Of a stretch of 64,000 bases of DNA, positions 20,442-28,330 are shown in pieces. The notes beneath the pieces were generated by a model. That model was not told where the DNA came from. It saw only the letters and a list, made by a program, of their open reading frames with translations, and searched no databases. This DNA is from Microlunatus capsulatus. Lineage in GTDB: Bacteria > Actinomycetota > Actinomycetes > Propionibacteriales > Propionibacteriaceae. The stretch spans positions 558,001-622,000 of the forward strand of contig NZ_JAGIOB010000001.1 in assembly GCF_017876495.1 (NCBI RefSeq), read 5' to 3'. Position 1 is the stretch's first letter. Every line of letters begins with the position of its first letter. The position numbers were made by a program, and so were the translations under genes.

Positions 20442-20711
20442 GTGGAGATCCTGACCAAGTCCCTCGAGGCCCTGTGGCAGGTCGTGGCCGTGGGCCTGCT
20501 GCTCGGCGCCGGCCTGCCCGCCCTGTTCGCCCTCGGCGTCCGGGCGCTGGAGAGCGACCGCGTGCTGCTGGCGGCCGACGGCGGCGAGATCAGCAGCCGC
20601 GCCTCGACGGGCGGCAAGACGTTGGCCGTGCTGTGCTTCGGCGTCACCGCCCTGGCGGTCGTCTTCGGCATCGTCGTGGTGATCTTCGGCAAGCAGCTGT
20701 TCGGGAGCTGA
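20442..20711 (+). CDS. Small two-TM membrane protein downstream of pit
   Basis: 89 aa with two hydrophobic segments (VVAVGLLLGAGLPALFALGV, ~14-33, and TLAVLCFGVTALAVVFGIVV, ~60-79) joined by a charged loop (LESDRVLLAADGGE). GTG start 10 bp after pit, with GAGGAG just upstream. I recognise no named domain. Its constant position next to pit would make it a candidate accessory subunit of the phosphate transporter; that is inference only. Confidence 0.7.
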   Translation: MEILTKSLEALWQVVAVGLLLGAGLPALFALGVRALESDRVLLAADGGEISSRASTGGKTLAVLCFGVTALAVVFGIVVVIFGKQLFGS

Positions 20712-20712
20712 C

Positions 20713-21018
20713 GTGCCCCTCAGCAGCTTCCTGGCCTCGGTCGTGGGCTGGCTCCGCGCGGGCTACCCCGACGGCGTGCCGGAGTCGGACTACATCCCCC
20801 TGGTCGCCGTGCTGGCCCGCCGGCTGACGCCGGAGGAGGTCCGGGCGGTGGCCGTCGAGCTCGGCCGCGAGGGCCGGCTGCCGATCGACGACACCGACAT
20901 CGGCACGGTCATCACCAAGATCACCGCCGACCTGCCCCGGCCGGCCGACGTCGACCGGGTCCGCTCCCGGCTGGCCCTGGGCGGGTGGCCGCTGGCCGAC
21001 CCGCGCACCCCCGCCTGA
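20713..21018 (+). CDS. DUF3349-type small cytoplasmic protein
   Basis: A 101-aa helical protein. The pattern WLRAGYPDGVPESDYIPLVA, then LARRLTPEEVRAVAVEL and IDDTDIGTVITKITADLP, fits the actinobacterial DUF3349 family known from mycobacteria. Function unknown. GTG start 1 bp after the preceding stop, so it belongs to the pit operon. No membrane segment. Confidence 0.72.
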   Translation: MPLSSFLASVVGWLRAGYPDGVPESDYIPLVAVLARRLTPEEVRAVAVELGREGRLPIDDTDIGTVITKITADLPRPADVDRVRSRLALGGWPLADPRTPA

Positions 21019-21028
21019 GGGGCAGCCG

Positions 21029-21059
21029 AAAAAAAGATCCGGCAGACGTGTAACGCCGG
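21029..21059 (-). terminator. Intrinsic terminator with a T7 tract for the channel gene
   Basis: On the minus strand a short stem (CCGGC ... GCCGG, 11-nt loop) is followed by ATC and seven T residues (plus-strand A7 at 21029-21035). It lies about 75 bp beyond the stop of the channel gene and is the only clear U-tract terminator in the window. Confidence 0.6.
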
Positions 21060-21084
21060 CGGCCCCCGCGACGATGTGGCGGGT

Positions 21085-21132
21085 GAACCCGGACCGCTAC
21101 CTGAACCCCCGAGCAGGCAGCGCTCCGGGTTC
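21085..21132. repeat. Inverted repeat between convergent genes
   Basis: GAACCCGGA (21085-21093) and TCCGGGTTC (21124-21132) form a 9-bp stem with a 30-nt loop, immediately after the stop of the channel gene on the minus strand. A possible accessory hairpin to the T7 terminator. Confidence 0.4.
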
Positions 21133-21133
21133 G

Positions 21134-22783
21134 CTACGTCCCGGGGGTCCCGGCGGGCGGCCGGACGGCCTTCGTGGCCCGCAGCATGCGGGCCAGGCCC
21201 GCCCGGGTGGCCACCACCGCGAGCCGGTCGCCGGCCTCGACGGGACGGTCGGCCCACCGCCAGTCCCAGCCGCCACCGGCGGGCGCCACCGCCAGCAGCC
21301 GCGACACTCCCTCCTCGGCCAGCGAGCACAGCGACCGCCCCGGGGCCGCCGAGCCGGCGTGCACCGTCACCTCGGTGAACAGCAGCACGCGGCGTCCGAC
21401 GGGGAAGATCACCTCCCGCCGACGGCCCAGGGCCGCGGCGGCGAAGGCCGGCGCCGCCAGCATCGAGACGCTGCGGGTGGTGCCCAGCTCCAGCCGTCGC
21501 TCGACGCGGGCGGCCAGCTCGTGGTCGAACATCCGCGTCACCACCCGGACCCGGGGGTTGACGTCCCGGGCGACCAGGGCGATCTCCAGGTTCACCGCCT
21601 CGTCGTCGGTGACCGCGACGACGGCCACGGCCCGGGCGATGCCCGCGACCGCCTGGGCGGCGGCGTCGCTGGCCGGCCCGATGACGACCGGGATCCGCAG
21701 CCGCCGGGCCTCCAGCACGCCGGGCACGTCCTCGCTGCGCTCGACGGCCACCACGGGGACGCCGCGCGCCTTCAGCTGGGCCGCGACGGCGGTGCCCACC
21801 CGGCCCAGCCCGCAGACGACGACGTGGCGGCGCGGCCGGCCGCGGACCCCACCGGTGATCGCCGCCAGCCGGGCGCTGACCAGCGCGTCGACGATGACGG
21901 CGGTGATGCCGGCCGACAGCACCAGCCCGAACAGCTGGATGGCCACCGCGCCGAAGCGGAACGGCACGCTCAGGTCGCCCAGGTCGCCGTCGCCGGTGTC
22001 GGTGGAGGTGGTGAGCGCGCGGTAGAGGGAGACCAGCCAGCTGCTGCCGCCCGCGTGGAAGTACAGGGTGCTGAGCAGCACGAGGACGACGATGCCGACG
22101 ACGACCACCCGGGCCCGCCGGTCGAAGACCCGGGCCAGCGCCCCCGGGACGCCGCTGCGCCGGGCGTCGCTGCGCGGCGGGGCCACCAGCGCGGTGCCCA
22201 GCACGACGTCGCCCGGGCCGGCGGGCAGCACCGCCTCGATGCCCGTGAGCCGGGAGTTGGCCAGCACGGCCAGCTCCTCGCCGGTCACCCGCTCGCGCGG
22301 GCCGGCGGCGACCATCCGGCCGCCGATCTCGAAGGCCTGGGTGTCGGCGGTGGCCAGCGCGGCGGCGACGAAGGCCGGGCCGGCCAGCTCGGCCGGCGAC
22401 AGCAGCGTGACGTCCCCGATCAGCTCGGTCAGCGTGGTGCCCAGCCGGGGGTTGGCCATCTCGATGACCAGCCGCACCTCGGGCGCCAGCTCCTCCACCA
22501 CCAGCGCGAGCCGGAGGGCGCCGACGTCGTCGTCGCCCAGCAGGACCACCGCGCGGGCCCCCGGCACGCCGACCGCGCGCAGGTCCGCCTCGCCCACCCG
22601 GCGGGGCGCCGCCACCACCCGGGCACCGAGGGCCTCGACGTCGGCGACCGCGCCCGGGTCCCCGCCGCCGGGCGCGAGGACCACCACCTCCTCACCGGTC
22701 CGGACCAGCTCCTCGACCAGCCGGACCGCGGTGGTGTCGGCGCCCACCACGACGAGGTGCTGACGGGGCGGGGGCACGGGCAC
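21134..22783 (-). CDS. Two-TM ion channel flanked by two RCK/TrkA-N domains
   Basis: 549 aa. The N-terminal ~210 residues form an RCK-like domain with a degenerate nucleotide loop (VVVGADTTAVRLVEELV). Next come TM1 (VVVVGIVVLVLLSTLYF), a pore helix and TM2 (VAIQLFGLVLSAGITAVIVD). A second RCK with an intact Rossmann loop (VVVCGLGRVGTAVAAQL) and a TrkA-C-like end (VEAGDRLAVVAT) follow. The predicted filter reads TDTGDG where K+ channels have TTVGYG, so K+ selectivity is doubtful. It would sit in the plasma membrane and be gated by a ligand or nucleotide. GTG start at 22783, 6 nt after a TAGCAT box. Convergent with the pit operon. Confidence 0.8.
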   Translation of the reverse strand: MPVPPPRQHLVVVGADTTAVRLVEELVRTGEEVVVLAPGGGDPGAVADVEALGARVVAAPRRVGEADLRAVGVPGARAVVLLGDDDVGALRLALVVEELAPEVRLVIEMANPRLGTTLTELIGDVTLLSPAELAGPAFVAAALATADTQAFEIGGRMVAAGPRERVTGEELAVLANSRLTGIEAVLPAGPGDVVLGTALVAPPRSDARRSGVPGALARVFDRRARVVVVGIVVLVLLSTLYFHAGGSSWLVSLYRALTTSTDTGDGDLGDLSVPFRFGAVAIQLFGLVLSAGITAVIVDALVSARLAAITGGVRGRPRRHVVVCGLGRVGTAVAAQLKARGVPVVAVERSEDVPGVLEARRLRIPVVIGPASDAAAQAVAGIARAVAVVAVTDDEAVNLEIALVARDVNPRVRVVTRMFDHELAARVERRLELGTTRSVSMLAAPAFAAAALGRRREVIFPVGRRVLLFTEVTVHAGSAAPGRSLCSLAEEGVSRLLAVAPAGGGWDWRWADRPVEAGDRLAVVATRAGLARMLRATKAVRPPAGTPGT

Positions 22784-22789
22784 CCGGTC

Positions 22790-22795
22790 ATGCTA
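22790..22795 (-). promoter_or_regulatory. -10 box of the channel gene, leaderless type
   Basis: TAGCAT on the minus strand, 6-nt spacer, GTG at 22783. This supports 22783 over the in-frame GTG at 22777. Confidence 0.45.
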
Positions 22796-22898
22796 GGGGC
22801 GCCCGGGCCACCGCGGGGGGCGCCTGCAGGGGCGTCGGACCGGTGACTAGGGTCGTCCTCGGCCTGCACCACGACCCACCACCACACCGAGGAGCCCC

Positions 22899-23732
22899 GT
22901 GCCCGACGTCCCCACCCTGACCATGAACGACGGCCGCACCATCCCCCAGCTGGGGTTCGGGGTGTTCCAGATCCCCCAGGACGAGACCGAGGTCGCGGTG
23001 ACCACGGCCCTGGAGGCCGGCTACCGGCTCATCGACACCGCCCAGGGCTACCAGAACGAGGAGGGCGTCGGCGCCGCGCTGGCCGCCTCCGACGTCGCCC
23101 GCGAGGACGTGTTCGTCACCACCAAGCTCACCAACGGCGAGCAGGGCTACGACTCCACCCTCCGGGCCTTCGACGCGAGCATGGAGAAGCTCCGCCTCGA
23201 CGTGCTGGATCTGTTCCTCATCCACTGGCCCCTGCCGATGTTCGACCTCTACACCGACACCTGGAAGGCCTTCGTCCGGCTGCAGGAGGAGGGCCGGATC
23301 GCCAGCATCGGCGTCTCCAACTTCGAGGTCGAGCACTTCGAGAAGCTGGCCGCCGAGACCGGCGTCGTGCCGGCCGTCAACCAGATCGAGCTGCACCCGC
23401 AGTTCCCGCAGGCCGAGCTGCGCGCCTACCACGCCGAGCACGGCATCCTCACCGAGTCGTGGGGCCCGATCGGCCAGGGCAAGGGCCTGCTGGAGGACGA
23501 GCGGGTCCGGTCCGTCGCCCGCAAGGTCGGCCGGACGCCCGCCCAGGTGGTGCTGCGCTGGCACGTGCAGCTGGGGCTCGTCGTGATCCCCAAGTCGGTG
23601 ACGCCCAGCCGGATCGCGGAGAACATCGCGATCTTCGACTTCGCGCTCGACGACGACGACCTGGCCACCATCGCGCAGGTGGACACCGGCGGGCGGCTCG
23701 GGCCGGACCCCCGGACCTTCGACCGCCGCTGA
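22899..23732 (+). CDS. Aldo/keto reductase (2,5-diketo-D-gluconate reductase type)
   Basis: A 277-aa cytoplasmic NADPH-dependent reductase. The catalytic tetrad is complete: Asp46 and Tyr51 in LIDTAQGYQNE, Lys76 in VTTKLTN and His109 in LFLIHWPLP. The C-terminal cofactor loop (VVIPKSVTPSRIAENIAIFD) favours NADPH binding. The AKR5-like group reduces aldehydes and keto-sugars; the physiological substrate is not determinable here. GTG start preceded by GAGGAG. A 10-bp-arm palindrome separates it from the convergent DUF2000 gene. Confidence 0.9.
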   Translation: MPDVPTLTMNDGRTIPQLGFGVFQIPQDETEVAVTTALEAGYRLIDTAQGYQNEEGVGAALAASDVAREDVFVTTKLTNGEQGYDSTLRAFDASMEKLRLDVLDLFLIHWPLPMFDLYTDTWKAFVRLQEEGRIASIGVSNFEVEHFEKLAAETGVVPAVNQIELHPQFPQAELRAYHAEHGILTESWGPIGQGKGLLEDERVRSVARKVGRTPAQVVLRWHVQLGLVVIPKSVTPSRIAENIAIFDFALDDDDLATIAQVDTGGRLGPDPRTFDRR

Positions 23733-23745
23733 GGTCCCGGTCCTG

Positions 23746-23765
23746 GGGGAGCCGGCCGGCTCCCC
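23746..23765. terminator. 20-bp perfect palindrome between convergent genes
   Basis: GGGGAGCCGGCCGGCTCCCC is its own reverse complement. It occupies the 33-bp gap between the aldo/keto reductase and DUF2000 stops, so it can act in both directions. Confidence 0.65.
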
Positions 23766-24287
23766 TCAGGCCAGCAGCGCGAGCCCCTTGACCAGCCGGT
23801 CCACCCGGTTGCGCGGGCCGACGACGCTGACGGCGGCCAGCCCCAGCTCCCCGGCCGGGCTGGCCGCCACCGCCGCCCGGTACTCGTCGTAGACCCGGGT
23901 CGACTGCGCGGCGTGCGGCATGTCGGCGACGAAGACCCCCTCCGCGGCCACGGCCCGCGCCCGCAGGTCGGCCAGCCGGTCCGCGCCGGCGCCCAGCACC
24001 GTGCAGCCCGCCCAGGGCAGCCCGCGGTGGGTGGAGCCGTCGGCGTCGACGGCGTCCGGTCCCAGCAGGCCCTCGACCCCCACCCCGGTCGCCGCGGCCG
24101 CGCAGACGGCGGCGTTCACGGCGCGGCCGGGCGGCAGCGCCTCGTCGACGACGACCACCCACTTGAGCCGGGCGGCCCGGGTGGGGGCGGCGGTGTCGAC
24201 CTCCTCGGGCCGGAAGCCGACCCGTGCGTCGGCGGTCTCGTCGGTGTCCGGGGCTGGCGCGGACTGCTGGCTCGTCGTACGGTTCAC
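23766..24287 (-). CDS. DUF2000 family protein
   Basis: 173 aa from GTG 24287 (VNRTTSQQSAP). After a ~40-residue polar leader the body begins KWVVVVDEALPPGRAVNAA and continues with CTVLGAGADRLADLRARA and VFVADMPHAAQSTRVYDEY. This matches the DUF2000 fold (related to peptidyl-tRNA hydrolase 2), of unknown function. It is divergent from the Lrp/AsnC regulator, with 73 bp between the starts; members of this family often sit beside such regulators. A TAGCCT box lies 7 nt before the start. Confidence 0.75.
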   Translation of the reverse strand: MNRTTSQQSAPAPDTDETADARVGFRPEEVDTAAPTRAARLKWVVVVDEALPPGRAVNAAVCAAAATGVGVEGLLGPDAVDADGSTHRGLPWAGCTVLGAGADRLADLRARAVAAEGVFVADMPHAAQSTRVYDEYRAAVAASPAGELGLAAVSVVGPRNRVDRLVKGLALLA

Positions 24288-24294
24288 GCGGACG

Positions 24295-24300
24295 AGGCTA
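24295..24300 (-). promoter_or_regulatory. -10 box of the DUF2000 gene, leaderless type
   Basis: TAGCCT, then 7 nt, then GTG at 24287 on the minus strand. It sits in the 73-bp divergent gap where the Lrp regulator would also bind. Confidence 0.45.
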
Positions 24301-24360
24301 GGCACGCGTCCCGGAGAGCCGCAAGCGATCCGTACATGATCCGGCGGAGGAGGTCCACAG

Positions 24361-24822
24361 GTGGTCCTGGACGCACTTGATGCGGCGATCGTGCGCGAGC
24401 TGCAGGTGGACGCACGGCGGACCAACCGCGACGTGGCCGCCGCCGTCGGCGTCTCCCCCACCACCGCGCTGGACCGCACCCGGGCCCTGCGCGAGCGCGG
24501 GGTGCTGCGCGGCGCGATCCTCGACGTCGACCTGGCCGCTCTCGGCCGGCCGGTCCAGGCGCTCGTCGCCGTGCGGATCCGGCCGCCGTCGCGCCGGGTG
24601 ATCGAGGGCTTCCGCTCCTGGGCGGCCGGGCTGCCGGACATCCTCGGGGTCTTCGTCACCTCGGGCACCGAGGACTTCCTGCTGCACGTCGCCGTGCCCG
24701 ACAACGAGGCGCTCTACGCCTTCGTCGTGGACACCCTCACCGAGCGGGCCGAGGTGGCCGACGTCCGCACCTCGGTGGTCTACGAGCACCTGCGCAACCA
24801 CCGGATCCGCCCCGCGGGCTGA
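24361..24822 (+). CDS. Lrp/AsnC family transcriptional regulator
   Basis: 153 aa. The N-terminal HTH (LDALDAAIVRELQVDARRTN ... AAAVGVSPTTALDRTRALRE) is followed by the RAM ligand-binding domain (VQALVAVRIRPPSRRVIEGF ... VFVTSGTEDFLLHVAVPD), the standard Lrp layout. Binds amino acids or similar effectors and usually regulates its divergent neighbour, here the DUF2000 gene. The GTG start is preceded by a strong GGAGGAGG Shine-Dalgarno sequence, so this gene is leadered while its neighbour looks leaderless. Confidence 0.92.
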   Translation: MVLDALDAAIVRELQVDARRTNRDVAAAVGVSPTTALDRTRALRERGVLRGAILDVDLAALGRPVQALVAVRIRPPSRRVIEGFRSWAAGLPDILGVFVTSGTEDFLLHVAVPDNEALYAFVVDTLTERAEVADVRTSVVYEHLRNHRIRPAG

Positions 24823-24870
24823 GGCGGTCACGGGACACCTGCTGTTCACGTCGCGGCAAGGTGGACGACC

Positions 24871-24876
24871 TAGCGT
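24871..24876 (+). promoter_or_regulatory. -10 box of the cytidylyltransferase gene, leaderless type
   Basis: TAGCGT, then 7 nt, then ATG at 24884. The in-frame GTG at 24875 overlaps the box, so ATG is preferred. Confidence 0.45.
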
Positions 24877-24883
24877 GCGCCGC

Positions 24884-26071
24884 ATGAGTGGTGCTGAGCA
24901 GCTGCGCACGGTGGCCGTCGTCCCCGCCCGCGGCGGGTCTAAGGGCGTGCCGGGCAAGAACCTGCGCCGCGTCGGCGGGGTGCCCCTGGTGGTCCGGGCC
25001 GTCCGCGCCTGCCGGGCCGCCGCCCGGGTCGACCTCGTGGTGGTCAGCACCGACGACGACGCCATCGCCGACGCCGCCGCGGCCGCCGGCGCGCACGTCG
25101 TCCGCCGCCCACCCGCGCTGTCCGGGGACACCGCGACCTCGGAGTCGGCCCTCCTGCACGCCCTCGACGCTCTCGACGGCGAGCCGACGACGCTGCTCTT
25201 CGTGCAGTGCACCAGCCCGTTCCTCGACCCGGCCGACCTCGACGCCGGGGTCGCCCTGGTCGCCGACGGGCACGCCGACTCCGCCTTCTCCGCCGTCGAG
25301 ACCTATGAGTTCCTCTGGCGCGCGCAGCCGGGCGCCGGCGCCGTGCGCACCGTCGCCGGGGTCAACCACGACGCCAGCCACCGCCCGCGCCGGCAGGACC
25401 GCGAGCCCGACTGGCGCGAGACGGGGGGCTTCTACGTCGTCGACGTCGCCGGCTTCCGGGCCGCGGGCCACCGCTTCTTCGGCCGCACGGCGGCGGTGGC
25501 CGTCCCCGAGGCGACGGCGCTGGAGATCGACAGCCCGGCGGAGCTCGCGATGGCCGAGGCGCTGGCCGCGCTGGTCGACGCGCGCGCCGACGAGCCCGTG
25601 CACGTCGACGCCGTCGTCACCGACTTCGACGGCGTGCACACCGACGACGCCGCCCTGGTGGACGCCGCCGGGCACGAGGCCGTCCGGGTCAGCCGGGCCG
25701 ACGGGATGGGGGTGGCCGCCCTGCGCGCGGCCGGCGTCCCGGTGCTCATCGTCTCCAAGGAGCGCAACCCGGTGGTGAGCGCCCGCGGGGCCAAGCTGGG
25801 CGTCGAGGTGCTGCAGGGCGTGGACGACAAGGTCGCCGCGCTGACGGGCTGGCTGGCCGCGCAGGGCCTGGACCCGGCCCGGGTGGCCTACCTCGGCAAC
25901 GACGTCAACGACCTCGGTCCGCTGGGGATGGTGGGCTGGCCGGTGGCGGTGTCGGACGCGCGGCCGGAGGTGCTGGCCGTGGCGCGGCTGGTGCTGCGCC
26001 GCCCGGGCGGCCAGGGAGCCGTCCGCGAGCTGTGCGACCGGGTGCTCGCAGCACGCGCGACGTCCGCCTGA
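24884..26071 (+). CDS. Acylneuraminate-type cytidylyltransferase fused to a HAD phosphatase
   Basis: 395 aa from ATG 24884. Residues ~8-230 form a CMP-sugar synthetase: VVPARGGSKGVPGKNLRRVG is the CTP-binding signature, with STDDDAIADAA and FVQCTSPFLDPADLD following. Residues ~240-390 form a KdsC-like HAD domain: VVTDFDGVHTDD (nucleophile Asp), VLIVSKERNPVV (Ser/Lys) and YLGNDVNDLGPLG. Such fusions activate and process nonulosonic (sialic- or legionaminic-like) acids. No synthase (neuB) lies in the window. The last 167 bp are antisense to the 3' end of the DUF6716-type glycosyltransferase gene. Confidence 0.85.
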   Translation: MSGAEQLRTVAVVPARGGSKGVPGKNLRRVGGVPLVVRAVRACRAAARVDLVVVSTDDDAIADAAAAAGAHVVRRPPALSGDTATSESALLHALDALDGEPTTLLFVQCTSPFLDPADLDAGVALVADGHADSAFSAVETYEFLWRAQPGAGAVRTVAGVNHDASHRPRRQDREPDWRETGGFYVVDVAGFRAAGHRFFGRTAAVAVPEATALEIDSPAELAMAEALAALVDARADEPVHVDAVVTDFDGVHTDDAALVDAAGHEAVRVSRADGMGVAALRAAGVPVLIVSKERNPVVSARGAKLGVEVLQGVDDKVAALTGWLAAQGLDPARVAYLGNDVNDLGPLGMVGWPVAVSDARPEVLAVARLVLRRPGGQGAVRELCDRVLAARATSA

Positions 26072-27260
26072 GAGCCGTCAGCACCCGCTCGCCGCGGGCC
26101 ACCCCGCGCACCGAGAAGGCGAGCCGCAGGTGCTGCCGGACGACCTGCCCGGGCGTCGACGGCGGACCGGGCGGGACGGGCGGCAGTCCGCCGCCCCGGC
26201 GCGTCTCCACCAGCGCCCCGAGCCGGACCAGCCAGTCGGCGTCCTCGTCGGGGTGGAAGTAGTTGTCGGCTAGCCAGTCGGGGTCGGGGCGGCGCAGCCC
26301 GCCGTCGGCCAGCGCGTCGAGCGGGCCCAGGCAGCCCGAGCCCTCGAAGACGAGGTTGATCATCTCGGCCGAGACGCCGAAGTCGTCGGCCACCAGCAGC
26401 GGGCGGCCCAGCGCGATCGCCTCCAGGGCCGCCGTCGAGGAGACCGTGACCAGACCCCGGGACGCGGTGACGGCCTCGGCCATCCCGCCGGTGGCGAAGG
26501 TGACGGCGTCCGGCGCGACCTCGCCGCGGGCCACGAGGTCGGCCCAGAGCACGTCGTACGGGTGCTCCTCGCGGTGGGTCTGCTGCTCCCCGGCGCCCGC
26601 CCGCAGCTTCACCACGGCCGGGGCCGCGGCGGCGAGGGAGCGCAGGACGTGCTCGCGGTCCTCCCGCGCGGGCGGCACCCGGGCCTGGGAGGCGAAGACC
26701 AGCGGGGCGTCGGGTCGCTCGGCCGGGTCGACGACGGGCAGCGGCCGCGCGGGCAGGAAGGGCAGCCGGGCCAGCCCGAAGCCGAGCTGGGGGGCGATCC
26801 CGTCCGCCGCCCGCAGGAACGCGACCCGCTCGCGGTGGCTGTGCACGAGGAAGAGGTCGCAGCTGCGGCGGAACGAGACCGCGCGCGGCGAGGCGGGGAT
26901 GCTGATCCCCGGCAGCCCCGTCAGCAGGACCGGGCGGCGGGCGCCGCGCAGCACCGGCAGGGCCGTCAGCCGCGCGACCACGGGCCCGGTGCAGGCCAGC
27001 AGGACGACGTCGGGGCGCTCCCGCAGCAGCAGCGCGGCGAGGGCGGGCAGGCCGAGGGTCTCCACCGGCGTCGCCGGGTCCCCGCCCGCCCGGCCGGCCG
27101 CCGCCACCTGCGCCGGTGAGGGCATCACGGCGTTGCGCAGCAGCACCTGCCGGCTCTGCCAGCCGGCGGGCAGGGTGGCCAGGGTGGCCACGCCCCACTT
27201 GAGGTAGGAGTCGGTGTCGGCCACCGCCAGCACCCGGACCGGCGCGGTCGAACCGGCCAC
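25905..27260 (-). CDS. DUF6716-type putative glycosyltransferase
   Basis: 451 aa. VLAVADTDSYLKWGVATLAT opens an N-terminal Rossmann-like half. A glycosyltransferase-B-like C-half has LVTVSSTAALEAIALGRPLL and VADDFGVSAEMINLVFEGSG. This pattern matches proteins annotated as DUF6716 putative glycosyltransferases, which I associate with sialic-acid-type sugar loci; membership is inferred. The last ~55 residues are a Pro/Ala/Arg tail coded antisense to the HAD domain of the facing gene. The GTG start lies 1 bp after the MarR stop, so it is the last gene of a four-gene minus-strand operon. Cytoplasmic; no TM. Confidence 0.72.
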   Translation of the reverse strand: MAGSTAPVRVLAVADTDSYLKWGVATLATLPAGWQSRQVLLRNAVMPSPAQVAAAGRAGGDPATPVETLGLPALAALLLRERPDVVLLACTGPVVARLTALPVLRGARRPVLLTGLPGISIPASPRAVSFRRSCDLFLVHSHRERVAFLRAADGIAPQLGFGLARLPFLPARPLPVVDPAERPDAPLVFASQARVPPAREDREHVLRSLAAAAPAVVKLRAGAGEQQTHREEHPYDVLWADLVARGEVAPDAVTFATGGMAEAVTASRGLVTVSSTAALEAIALGRPLLVADDFGVSAEMINLVFEGSGCLGPLDALADGGLRRPDPDWLADNYFHPDEDADWLVRLGALVETRRGGGLPPVPPGPPSTPGQVVRQHLRLAFSVRGVARGERVLTALRRTSRVLRAPGRTARGRLPGRPGGAAPAAPRPAPPAARPTPPPASPPSPADRGR

Positions 27261-27261
27261 C

Positions 27262-27789
27262 TCAGGCGTCCTCGGGCAGCTCGAAGTCCCCGGCGGCGCG
27301 ACGGGGCGTCGTCAGCAGGGCGGTGAGCTCGTCGCACTGGGCGTCGCTCAGCGCGCCGAGGGCGAAGTCGGCGCCGACGATCGCCTCGGTGGCCTGCTGC
27401 ATGACGGCCCTGCCCTGCGGCGTGATGGCGGCCAGCACGGCACGGCCGTCCTCGGGGTGCGGGTTGCGGACCAGCAGCCCGGCCGCTTCCAGCCGGTTGA
27501 CCAGCGGGGTGACGGAGGTGGCGTGCACCTGCAGCCGCTCGCCGATCGTGCCCAGCGAGAGCGAGCCGCGGCGCGAGAACGAGAGCAGCACCAGCACCTC
27601 GTAGCGGGCGAAGGTGAGACCCAGCGGGCGCAGCAGCTCGTCGAGCTCGGTGAGCACCAGCTGGTGCACGCGCATCAGCGAGGTGACGGCGCGCATCCGG
27701 GGCGTCTCGTCGGCGCTCCACTGCTCCGCCCACAGCCGTGACGCCTCCTGGATGGGGTCGAACGGCAGGGCGCGGCGTCGACCGCTCAC
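27262..27789 (-). CDS. MarR family transcriptional regulator
   Basis: 175 aa from GTG 27789. The winged helix runs LTFARYEVLVLLSFSRRGSL, IGERLQVHATSVTPLVNRLE, then the wing VRNPHPEDGRAVLAAITPQG, the classical MarR layout. Dimeric DNA-binding regulator of unknown ligand. The GTG overlaps the PH-protein stop by 4 bp (GTGA) and the gene ends 1 bp before the glycosyltransferase gene, so these are coupled. In this operon it may be autoregulatory. Confidence 0.9.
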   Translation of the reverse strand: MSGRRRALPFDPIQEASRLWAEQWSADETPRMRAVTSLMRVHQLVLTELDELLRPLGLTFARYEVLVLLSFSRRGSLSLGTIGERLQVHATSVTPLVNRLEAAGLLVRNPHPEDGRAVLAAITPQGRAVMQQATEAIVGADFALGALSDAQCDELTALLTTPRRAAGDFELPEDA

Positions 27790-28325
27790 GTGCCGTCGTC
27801 CCCGAGCTGCGGCGCGGTGGCCCGCAGGCCGGCCCGCTGCATCGTCTCCTGCAGGGTGCGGTCGCGCGCGTCGATGTCGCGGACGAACCGCACCTCGCTG
27901 AGCCCTTGGACCTGGGCGGCGGACTCGAACACGAAGTGACCGTAGTTGAAGATCCGCCCGACCAGCGGCTTCTTGACCGTGATGTCGAGGATCCGGCCCA
28001 GGGGCACGCTGGCCCGCTGGACCGAGAAGGTCCCGTGCACGCGGAACACCCGCTGGTTGGTGATGACGAAGCGGTCGCGGTACTCGTCGACGATGCTGTA
28101 GAGCGCCTGGGCGCTGACGCCGAGCGCCAGCACGAACAGCACCCAGAACAGCGGCGGCTCGAAGGCCCACGAGCTGATCAGCACCGGGACGGCGATGACG
28201 AGCCGGGTCCAGGCGCCGATGCTGGCCATCCAGTGCTTGTAGACCTCCAGCACGACGTACTCCTGCTCGCTGAGGAGCAGGTAGCGCTCGACGTGGGGGT
28301 CGAGCCACTCGACGAGGCCCGGCAC
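27786..28325 (-). CDS. PH-domain membrane protein (DUF304/bPH2-like)
   Basis: 179 aa from GTG 28325 (VPGLVEWLDPHVERYLLLSE). Two adjacent hydrophobic segments (LVIAVPVLISSWAF and LFWVLFVLALGVSA, ~40-75) are followed by a bacterial PH domain: DRFVITNQRVFRVHGTFSVQ, ASVPLGRILDITVKKPLVG and NYGHFVFESAAQVQGLSEVR. Membrane-anchored, function unknown. It sits 5 bp after a small single-TM gene and overlaps the MarR gene by 4 bp. The frame is open further upstream, but that sequence lacks the family's character. Confidence 0.85.
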   Translation of the reverse strand: MPGLVEWLDPHVERYLLLSEQEYVVLEVYKHWMASIGAWTRLVIAVPVLISSWAFEPPLFWVLFVLALGVSAQALYSIVDEYRDRFVITNQRVFRVHGTFSVQRASVPLGRILDITVKKPLVGRIFNYGHFVFESAAQVQGLSEVRFVRDIDARDRTLQETMQRAGLRATAPQLGDDGT

Positions 28326-28330
28326 GCGGG

